This document shows positions 5,665 through 10,961 of a stretch of 10,961 bases of DNA, piece after piece (the first letter of the stretch is position 1; the number at the start of each line of letters is the position of its first letter). The translations under genes and the position numbers were made by a program. Under the pieces are notes generated by a model. That model was given only the letters and a program-made list of their open reading frames with translations, was not told the DNA's origin and searched no databases. This stretch comes from Cloacimonetes bacterium UBA5456 (GTDB lineage: Bacteria > Cloacimonadota > Cloacimonadia > Cloacimonadales > Cloacimonadaceae): the NCBI GenBank assembly GCA_002427325.1, contig DIQS01000034.1:1-10961 (forward strand). The letters are read 5' to 3'.

Positions 5665-6969
5665 ATGAAGTTGAGTAAGTTCTTCTTGAACCTCCAATAT
5701 TTACAAAGATCAAGCTGTCTTGCAGTGATATTGCTCGCAGTTCTGCTTTCGGCATGCTCCCAAAACTCGATGCTCTATCACGATGCGAAAAGAGAAAAGA
5801 AGGCCGGGGAATATGAAAAAGCCTATTTCCACGTGGTGGAATCGCTGATCATGAAGCCCTCTAATGCCAAGGCGCAAGAGCTGCTCAAAGAGGTCTATCC
5901 TATGGCTTTAGGCAATCGTGAGGACAATCTTCGCCGCATCCTTGCTTCAAATGACGGAGATCGCTTTGATCGCGCCGTTGTGGAATATACCGCGCTGGAA
6001 AAGATGAATATCGCTGCGAAGAAGCTGCCCACACTCAGACATCCAAAGACACAAATCCCGCTGAGAATCACCATCCCCGACTACTCCCAAGAGCTGAATC
6101 AAGCCAAGCTCAATGCCGCTGAATATCACTATCAAAAAGGCATACAATTTGGCATGATTGCAAATGATCCACAGATGCAACGAGATGCGGCAAAAGAGTT
6201 TAAGTTTGCCCTGGGATTTGTGGACGACTATAAAGATGCTCAGATGTATTATCAAGAAAGCAGGCAGAGAGGAGTGCGCCGCCTCGCCATCCTCCCCTTT
6301 GAAAATCACTATGGACAATCAGGCAGATATGTCGGCATCGAGAGCATGTTTGCCGATCTCATCATCTCCGGCATACACCGCGATCAAGACTCAATGGAGT
6401 TTCTCGAGATCATCACGCGAGACAAGATCAACACAATTATCCATGAACAAGAGCTCTTGGTGAGCGGACTCTTTGACGAGAGTTCCGTGACAAATGTAGG
6501 TTCCTTGCTCGGCGCACATGAAATACTTACCGGCAAGATCAGTCAGATTCTCTATTCACCGCTGAAGACCAACCGCATAAGAAATGTGGAAACCAAGTCA
6601 ATCAAGACCGGTGAAGAAGAATATGAAAACAGTGTCGGTGAGATGAAAACAAGAGATGTCTTTGATGACGTTAGTTGTGAATATTATACTCTCACCAAGA
6701 GCAGTAAGATCGTGCTTGCCGGCTCATATTCCATCATAGATGTGGCGACCGGTAAGATACAAAAGCAATATAGCCTCTACGAAGAAGTCCCCTTCAGCGC
6801 CAGTTGGACAATCCAAGGCGAAGGTGACGCGCGTGCACTTAGTAACGAGACTCTTGCCAAGATCAAAAGAGGCGAGCCTGCCTCGGTTTCGGAACACGAG
6901 CTACTCAATACCGCCATAAATCGTCTCGCTACAGGGATCGTAGGCGAGTTAAAGAACTATCTGAAATAA
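5665..6969 (+). CDS. CsgG-family lipoprotein with N-terminal TPR-like repeats
   Basis: Predicted envelope lipoprotein of 434 residues. The signal peptide ends LLSAC with lipid Cys31. A TPR-like helical pair follows (about 36-75, YHDAKREKKAGEYEKAYFHV), with a second helical repeat at about 152-198. The CsgG-like domain begins RRLAILPFENHYG (204-216) and contains the signature TRDKINTIIHEQELLVSGLF (250-269) and VGSLLGAHEILTGKISQI (277-294). Later strands include GSYSIIDVATGKIQ, and the C-terminal helix is INRLATGIVGELKNYL. CsgG itself is an outer-membrane curli export pore, but the wider family includes other periplasmic lipoproteins, and no curli genes are present. Export of curli should therefore not be assumed. 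The frame extends to 5626; ATG 5665 is preferred because AAGGA lies 7 bases upstream and the signal peptide then fits. It is the first gene of an operon with the LPP20-like gene 11 bases downstream. Confidence 0.88.
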   Translation: MKLSKFFLNLQYLQRSSCLAVILLAVLLSACSQNSMLYHDAKREKKAGEYEKAYFHVVESLIMKPSNAKAQELLKEVYPMALGNREDNLRRILASNDGDRFDRAVVEYTALEKMNIAAKKLPTLRHPKTQIPLRITIPDYSQELNQAKLNAAEYHYQKGIQFGMIANDPQMQRDAAKEFKFALGFVDDYKDAQMYYQESRQRGVRRLAILPFENHYGQSGRYVGIESMFADLIISGIHRDQDSMEFLEIITRDKINTIIHEQELLVSGLFDESSVTNVGSLLGAHEILTGKISQILYSPLKTNRIRNVETKSIKTGEEEYENSVGEMKTRDVFDDVSCEYYTLTKSSKIVLAGSYSIIDVATGKIQKQYSLYEEVPFSASWTIQGEGDARALSNETLAKIKRGEPASVSEHELLNTAINRLATGIVGELKNYLK

Positions 6970-6980
6970 AGGAATCCAAG

Positions 6981-8336
6981 ATGAAAAACATCTGCGCACT
7001 GCTATGTCTCTTCTTTGGGCTTTTCCCCTTTGGAGGAGCAGACAAGCCCGATTGGGTGAAGAAAGAACCCAGAGACCCGAACTTCTATTCTACAACCGTT
7101 AAGATGCCCAAGAAAAACAAGCCAAATTTCAAAGACGATGCCCATCACAGCGCACTGAAAAGCATCTCCATGCAGATCAGCGTACAGGTTCTCTCCCAAA
7201 TGGAACTCTCTGATTTTGAAGAAAGCGGCATCAATTGGTCGGAATATCAGTCTCGCATCACCACGGAGAGTAAGACCTTTCTCAAGAACGTGGAACTCGT
7301 TGACACCTTTGAAAATAATAAGCATTATTGGGCATATTATCGCCTCAACAAAGCTGACTATAATGCCGAGAGAGAGATGCTGAAAGAAAGATCTCTCAAG
7401 CAAGCAAGTGAGTATCTTGCTCTGTATGACGATAACTCACGCGGGGACGAAGTGGGCTTGAACCCTCTGCTCAAGGCATTGGAAGAGCTGGAAGACTTTC
7501 TTGATATGGATCTGAATATGCTCAAGGAAGGCAGACAAGTGAATGTGTATAACGAAGTTATGCAGCGTCTGCAAGGCTTGCCGGCAAATCTGGATATCAG
7601 CCTCAGCAAAGACGAGCTTAAACGCATTGCGCATCACGATCAGATGGACATAATCACAGCGAGCGTAACTCAGATGAAAAACAATGAAAGAATAGCTCCC
7701 AATAGCTTTCCACTTGCTCTTTCATTCACAAAAGGGGAGGGACAGATCACGCGCAAGACCAGCACGGATGCCGGCGGAAAGACGCTCATAGAGATAGGCA
7801 AGATACTCTCCTTCGAGCCGCGTCAAGAGATTGAGATAGCCATAGACCGCGATTATTATCGAAGCCAAATCAAGAGCGACTATGTGCGCCGCATCTTCGA
7901 CTCCCTGAAGTTTAAATCGGCAAAGATCAAGCTGGAAGTGAGCAAGCCCGCCATCTACATTGATTATTCCCTTGATGGCAGGAAGAAGGAAGCACGCGGC
8001 AACCCTGTTTATAATCTGCTTCCGCAATTCAACCTCGACGTGCGTGATAGCGAAGCCGATGCCCAATATATCCTCCGTTTGGCCGCTCTTTCTCGCAAAG
8101 GGGAATATCAAGAACAGCTCAAAATGCACTTCGCCTATGTGGCTTTGGAATTGCAGCTCATCGACAAAGCAAGCGGGAAGATGCTTCACGGTCAAGGTTT
8201 TGCCGAGGCTAAGGCAGGCTCTCAAAAAGAAGAACTTGCCATATCCCAAGCCGAAAAGAAGGCATTGGACGATCTCTCCGGCATCGTTCTGAGAAACATC
8301 ATCTGGCAATCTATCTTCAATCCGCCAAGCCATTAA
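6981..8336 (+). CDS. Exported LPP20-like protein, partner of the CsgG-family lipoprotein
   Basis: A 451-residue protein with a signal peptide ending near FGGA (residue 20) and no convincing lipobox, so probably periplasmic. Right after cleavage comes KPDWV, the usual opening of LPP20/FlgP-like domains. A domain of about 100 residues follows (22-125) with the helix DDAHHSALKSISMQISVQVLS and strands ending HYWAYYRLNKADY. A helical, acidic segment (130-215) leads to a beta-rich domain (about 240-290). The C-terminal domain (about 315-445) contains ALELQLIDKASGKMLHGQG and a helix ALDDLSGIVLRNI, and its ending resembles that of the CsgG-family neighbour. AAGGAA 7 bases upstream supports the start. 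CsgG-like and LPP20-like proteins occur together in other envelope systems (for example FlgT/FlgO and FlgP around Vibrio flagella). Here no flagellar gene is present, so the function is unknown. Confidence 0.82.
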   Translation: MKNICALLCLFFGLFPFGGADKPDWVKKEPRDPNFYSTTVKMPKKNKPNFKDDAHHSALKSISMQISVQVLSQMELSDFEESGINWSEYQSRITTESKTFLKNVELVDTFENNKHYWAYYRLNKADYNAEREMLKERSLKQASEYLALYDDNSRGDEVGLNPLLKALEELEDFLDMDLNMLKEGRQVNVYNEVMQRLQGLPANLDISLSKDELKRIAHHDQMDIITASVTQMKNNERIAPNSFPLALSFTKGEGQITRKTSTDAGGKTLIEIGKILSFEPRQEIEIAIDRDYYRSQIKSDYVRRIFDSLKFKSAKIKLEVSKPAIYIDYSLDGRKKEARGNPVYNLLPQFNLDVRDSEADAQYILRLAALSRKGEYQEQLKMHFAYVALELQLIDKASGKMLHGQGFAEAKAGSQKEELAISQAEKKALDDLSGIVLRNIIWQSIFNPPSH

Positions 8337-8391
8337 GATGAGCAAAGAGAATTGAGCAAAATAGTAAATAAGACATAAAAGGAATGTGGAA

Positions 8392-8703
8392 ATGTATTGT
8401 TTTAACTGTGGCACACAAATAGACGACAATGCGAGAGTGTGCGGTTATTGCGGCATGATTCAGAAGAATGAGCGCAATTCCCGATATTATACGGCTGACG
8501 GGGAAAAGGAATGGCTGGTGACGCTGCTACTTTGCCTCTTTGTTGGAAGCTTGGGGATACACCGATTTTATACGGGGCACACGAACATAGGGATTGCTCA
8601 GCTACTCACCGGCGGCGGTTGTGGAATCTGGGCTTTAATTGATCTTATCCTCATCATTACAGGCTCTTACACTGACGCAAATGGAAATCCGCTCGTCAAG
8701 TAA
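8392..8703 (+). CDS. Zinc-ribbon TM2 domain membrane protein
   Basis: A 103-residue protein with an N-terminal zinc ribbon (Cys3, Cys6, Cys17, Cys20 in MYCFNCG...CGYCG) and a C-terminal TM2 domain (about 41-100). The latter has two membrane helices around the conserved GSLGIHRFYTGHTNIGIAQLL and GIWALIDLILI motifs. TM2 proteins are widespread and poorly understood in bacteria. The ribbon probably faces the cytosol; topology is inferred. An in-frame GTG at 8386 could start the protein two residues earlier, but AAAAGGAA ends 7 bases before ATG 8392, which also matches the start of the related zinc-ribbon gene at 9048. The gene follows the LPP20-like gene by 55 bases and overlaps the DUF2752 gene by 23 bases. 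Confidence 0.9.
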   Translation: MYCFNCGTQIDDNARVCGYCGMIQKNERNSRYYTADGEKEWLVTLLLCLFVGSLGIHRFYTGHTNIGIAQLLTGGGCGIWALIDLILIITGSYTDANGNPLVK

Positions 8704-9034
8704 TAAGCGCAAGCCGCTTTTTGCCCTCATCGGCTCTTTGGCAATCTTGTCCCTCGGCTTGATCGTTCTATTGCTACCTGTAGAGGTTTGGGAGAGCGGG
8801 ACTTCACTGTGTCTTTCCAAGGCAATCTTTGGGTGTGAATGCTTGGGATGTGGACTCACACGCGCCATCTCATCCGCCCTACACCTGCAATTTGGCGCTG
8901 CTTTTGCCTATAACCCCTTGATAGTCGTGGTTTTTCCTCTGCTTTGCCTGATAATTGGCAAATATCTGTGGCGCAACATCAAAATCATGCACCTTGCTTT
9001 CCACCACCGAGATAGCAAGGATACAGACCTTTAG
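8681..9034 (+). CDS. DUF2752 family membrane protein
   Basis: A 117-residue protein with two predicted membrane helices (about 12-32 and 76-96). Between them lies the DUF2752 signature CLSKAIFGCECLGCGLTRA (44-62), in which CLGCG replaces the usual CPGCG, and later FAYNPL. The cysteine pairs suggest metal or disulfide chemistry, but no function is known for the family. The only plausible ATG is at 8681, inside the last codons of the TM2 gene in another frame. No clear Shine-Dalgarno sequence precedes it, so translation probably depends on the TM2 gene. DUF2752 genes are often found beside TM2 genes in Bacteroidetes-like genomes (general knowledge, not checked here), which supports the pairing. 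Confidence 0.87.
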   Translation: MEIRSSSNKRKPLFALIGSLAILSLGLIVLLLPVEVWESGTSLCLSKAIFGCECLGCGLTRAISSALHLQFGAAFAYNPLIVVVFPLLCLIIGKYLWRNIKIMHLAFHHRDSKDTDL

Positions 9035-9047
9035 GAGCATAGTATAT

Positions 9048-9377
9048 ATGTACTGTTTTAACTGCGGCAAAAACATCAACGACAGAGCTACATCCTGCAT
9101 ACATTGCGGAGTCAGGGTAAGCCCCGTTCTTCCCCCCAGAGAGGGTTATGCTCTCAGAGATCAAGGCCCGCTGGATTCTCTTTTGTCTCTCACCTGCTTT
9201 ATGCAACCCACTTTAGGGATAATCTTCTATTTGATTTGGAAAAACAACAGTCCCACAAGAGCAAAAGCTGCCATGAAATGGGCTGTCATTGGCATAAGCG
9301 TCCAGTTCGCCCTGATTGCGATCGGTATGTTATTTGCAACCAGCTTTATGAGCAGCGCATATATTGCTTACCCCTAA
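9048..9377 (+). CDS. Zinc-ribbon protein with two membrane helices
   Basis: A 109-residue protein. Its N-terminus MYCFNCGKNINDRATSCIHCG carries a four-cysteine zinc ribbon (Cys3, Cys6, Cys17, Cys20) that closely matches the TM2 protein two genes upstream (13 of the first 21 residues identical). A proline-rich linker and two membrane segments follow (about 45-64 and 80-100). The segment TLGIIFYLIWKNNSPTRAKAAMKWAVIG resembles a common type of small zinc-ribbon membrane protein. The start is chosen because AGGAG (9033-9037, overlapping the DUF2752 stop) lies 10 bases before ATG 9048; an upstream in-frame ATG at 8955 lies inside the DUF2752 gene. It is the last gene of the plus-strand operon, and its stop lies 4 bases from the stop of the convergent cyclase gene. 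Function unknown. Confidence 0.85.
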   Translation: MYCFNCGKNINDRATSCIHCGVRVSPVLPPREGYALRDQGPLDSLLSLTCFMQPTLGIIFYLIWKNNSPTRAKAAMKWAVIGISVQFALIAIGMLFATSFMSSAYIAYP

Positions 9378-9381
9378 GGGC

Positions 9382-10335
9382 CTAGATTTCATTGTGGATC
9401 ACGATACGATTCTTGCCTGAATTCTTCGCCACATACATCGCTTTATCGGCAAAATCTATCATCTTTTTCGGATTGAATTCGGCATATTCGAAACAGAGTC
9501 CAAAGCTCACTGTGAGCTTGAGCGTGCCTCCATCGTAGGCGATGAAAGTATTTTCTATCATCTTGCGAATACGTTCGACGACCACAAGAGTTCCGGCAGG
9601 GTTCGTATCCGGCAAGATAAAGAGAAATTCCTCTCCGCCCCAACGACCGACGTAGTCCGTTCCTCTAACCTGTTCCTTCATGATTCGCGCGCATTCAATC
9701 AGTGCCATATCACCGACATCATGCCCATAGGTATCGTTCACAGCCTTAAAGTTATCGATATCGCAAAGCGCAATGGCCAAGCCGCTATCGTTACGCTTGC
9801 ATCTGAGGATTTCGCGGTCTAATGATTCTAATAACACCCTCCTATTCATAAGATGGGTAAGTGTATCATAGGACGCAAGATGAGTGAGATTGTCCACCGC
9901 TCTTTGCAGTGCTACATTGGTCTGTTTGAGTTTTTTGTTGGCAAGTTCCAGCTCTGTTTCGGCATGCACGAGACGGTCGATATCCACGATGAAAGCGATG
10001 AGGGCAACCGCTTCACCGACATCATTCTTAAGCGGCGAGACATAGACATCAGTCCAAAAGTTTGTGCCATCTTTACGTATATATTTGCGAGTGATGTGAA
10101 TGGTATCAATCTCTCCCTTACAAAGTGCGGCAAAGTTCTCTGAACTACGGCACTTCTGGTCCTCGGTGGTGAGCTCATCAATGCATAGACTTTTTGCCTC
10201 TTCGGCACTGTAACCCATGTATGTTGTCCAGGCCGGATTCACCTCAACAAAATATCCCTTCAGGTCTGTAATGCCTACAGCGACAAGTGTAGAATCAAAA
10301 ATCTTCTGATACAGATCATCATAGTTCCATTTCAT
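9382..10335 (-). CDS. PAS-GGDEF diguanylate cyclase, soluble
   Basis: Predicted cytosolic enzyme making cyclic di-GMP from two GTP, 317 residues. An N-terminal PAS domain with PAC motif (about 7-120; ITDLKGYFVEVNPAW at 22-36, IRKDGTNFWTDVYVSPL at 86-102) is the likely sensor. A coiled coil (about 122-152) links it to the GGDEF domain (about 155-317). That domain has DTLTHLMNRR (157-166), the metal-binding DIDNFKAVND (192-201), the active-site GGEEF (233-237) and an inhibitory I-site RGTD (224-227) exactly five residues before it. The enzyme should therefore be active and product-inhibited. There are no membrane helices. A GTG at 10341 is in frame, but AAGGAG lies 5 bases before ATG 10335, so the ATG is chosen. 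The signal bound by PAS cannot be told from the sequence. It lies downstream of the ferritin terminator. Confidence 0.94.
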   Translation of the reverse strand: MKWNYDDLYQKIFDSTLVAVGITDLKGYFVEVNPAWTTYMGYSAEEAKSLCIDELTTEDQKCRSSENFAALCKGEIDTIHITRKYIRKDGTNFWTDVYVSPLKNDVGEAVALIAFIVDIDRLVHAETELELANKKLKQTNVALQRAVDNLTHLASYDTLTHLMNRRVLLESLDREILRCKRNDSGLAIALCDIDNFKAVNDTYGHDVGDMALIECARIMKEQVRGTDYVGRWGGEEFLFILPDTNPAGTLVVVERIRKMIENTFIAYDGGTLKLTVSFGLCFEYAEFNPKKMIDFADKAMYVAKNSGKNRIVIHNEI

Positions 10336-10360
10336 AAACACTCCTTTTTGGTTTAAAAAT

Positions 10361-10393
10361 AAAAAAAAGACTCGACAACTAACTGCCGAGTCT
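10361..10393 (-). terminator. Intrinsic terminator after the ferritin gene
   Basis: On the minus strand a 10-bp stem, AGACTCGGCA paired with TGTCGAGTCT (one G-U pair), encloses a 6-base loop and is followed directly by a run of eight T (10368-10361) and more T-rich sequence. This is a textbook rho-independent terminator for ferritin mRNA. It lies only about 15 bases before the ribosome binding site of the cyclase gene. Confidence 0.9.
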
Positions 10394-10408
10394 CCACTTA
10401 TTTACAGA

Positions 10409-10424
10409 TTGACATATTAGTCAA
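10409..10424. repeat. Small inverted repeat after the ferritin stop
   Basis: A perfect TTGAC (10409-10413) and GTCAA (10420-10424) flank 6 A/T-rich bases, 8 bases past the ferritin stop codon and before the terminator. It could form a weak hairpin in the ferritin 3' UTR. On the minus strand TTGACT also looks like a -35 box for the cyclase gene, but no good -10 box follows. Significance uncertain. Confidence 0.3.
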
Positions 10425-10432
10425 CCTTTATT

Positions 10433-10939
10433 TTAATCTTCATCTGGTGAAAAGGTTCTTTGGCCGAGTTCGCGATTGATCATGAGCAGACCGCGACCCT
10501 TATCGCCAACGAGTTTGAGGTCGTCAACGATGGCACTCACAGAGTCTTCTTCTTCCACTTGTTCATCGATGAACCAATAGAGGAAACTCTTTGTGGCATA
10601 GTCTTTTTCTTTGATGGCGAGAGTCATCAAATCGTTGATGCTGGCGGTGACAAATCTTTCGTGCTCCAATGCCATTTGGAAGGCATTAAGCGGGCTCTTA
10701 AATTCGATCTCCGGCTGGGCGATGGGTGCGAGGATCACCTGTGCGCCGCGCTCAACGAGAAACTTAAAGAATCTCATTGCGTGATCATATTCTTCTTTGG
10801 CTTGCTCGTGCATCCAGCTTGCCATCCCGCCGAGGCTTTGTTCCTCAAACCATGCGCTCATCGAGAGATAGAGGTATGCGGAATATAATTCTTTGTTAAT
10901 CTGTTCGTTTATGGCATCGACCATTTTTTTGCTAATCAT
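10433..10939 (-). CDS. ftnA: Non-haem ferritin
   Basis: Iron-storage protein that assembles into a 24-mer shell, oxidises Fe(II) and stores it as a ferric mineral; cytosolic. The 168 residues match the usual bacterial ferritin length. The ferroxidase residues are all present in E. coli FtnA-like positions: Glu17, Glu50, His53, Glu94, Gln127 and Glu130, with Glu126 and Glu129 for the third iron site. Tyr24 and Trp122 are also conserved. No methionine haem ligand typical of bacterioferritin stands in the expected context. AGGAG lies 6 bases before ATG 10939. The window ends 22 bases upstream, so the promoter and any Fur box cannot be seen. The transcript ends at the terminator at 10393-10361. 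Confidence 0.96.
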   Translation of the reverse strand: MISKKMVDAINEQINKELYSAYLYLSMSAWFEEQSLGGMASWMHEQAKEEYDHAMRFFKFLVERGAQVILAPIAQPEIEFKSPLNAFQMALEHERFVTASINDLMTLAIKEKDYATKSFLYWFIDEQVEEEDSVSAIVDDLKLVGDKGRGLLMINRELGQRTFSPDED

Positions 10940-10961
10940 TGTTCTCTCCTAAAAGGTATTT

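Noticed and set aside
5665..8336. Curli secretion system
   Set aside because: Only the CsgG-like domain is shared; there is no curlin repeat protein, CsgE or CsgF-like gene, and the lipoprotein has extra TPR-like repeats.
8352..8380. Possible promoter (TTGAGC with ATAAAA) before the TM2 gene
   Set aside because: Both boxes are weak, and the -10 would overlap the ribosome binding site, so transcription would start almost at the ATG, which has a clear Shine-Dalgarno sequence.
9371..9385. CCCTAAGGG dyad between convergent genes as a bidirectional terminator
   Set aside because: The stem is only 3-4 bp with almost no loop, and no T-run follows on either strand.

Overview
The window looks like a piece of chromosome from a Gram-negative (diderm) bacterium. 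The evidence is a GmhA-type heptose isomerase for LPS core synthesis, three or more predicted lipoproteins, a CsgG-family envelope protein, and a secreted nuclease ending in a type IX-like C-terminal sorting domain (YPNPF start, LLMLK end). That tail and the mix of genes fit best with Candidatus Cloacimonadota or another lineage of the Fibrobacteres-Chlorobi-Bacteroidetes surroundings. This placement is an inference; no phylogenetic marker gene is present. Shine-Dalgarno sites are common, with one clear exception described below. No insertion sequence, integrase, CRISPR array or phage gene is visible.

Left block, minus strand (1-5530). Transcription runs right to left from a promoter near 5566-5538. 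Two small lipoproteins with related sequences come first, then ruvX (Holliday-junction resolvase-like), mltG (peptidoglycan terminase), add (adenosine deaminase), gmhA (sedoheptulose-7-phosphate isomerase) and a secreted endonuclease I. Several neighbours overlap by 4-14 bases or lie 5-11 bases apart, so most of this block is probably one operon; the only gap is 78 bases between mltG and add. Two tandem tRNA-Val genes (anticodons GAC and CAC) follow, the second cut by the window edge.

Middle block, plus strand (5589-9377). A back-to-back promoter drives a TPR/CsgG-family lipoprotein and an LPP20-like exported protein. Three small membrane proteins follow: zinc ribbon plus TM2, DUF2752, and zinc ribbon plus two helices. 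The two zinc-ribbon proteins share nearly the same N-terminus. This is the least understood part of the window and a candidate envelope-associated module.

Right block, minus strand (9382-10939). A ferritin with a full ferroxidase centre is followed by a strong intrinsic terminator and then a soluble PAS-GGDEF diguanylate cyclase, which converges on the zinc-ribbon gene with only 4 bases between stop codons.
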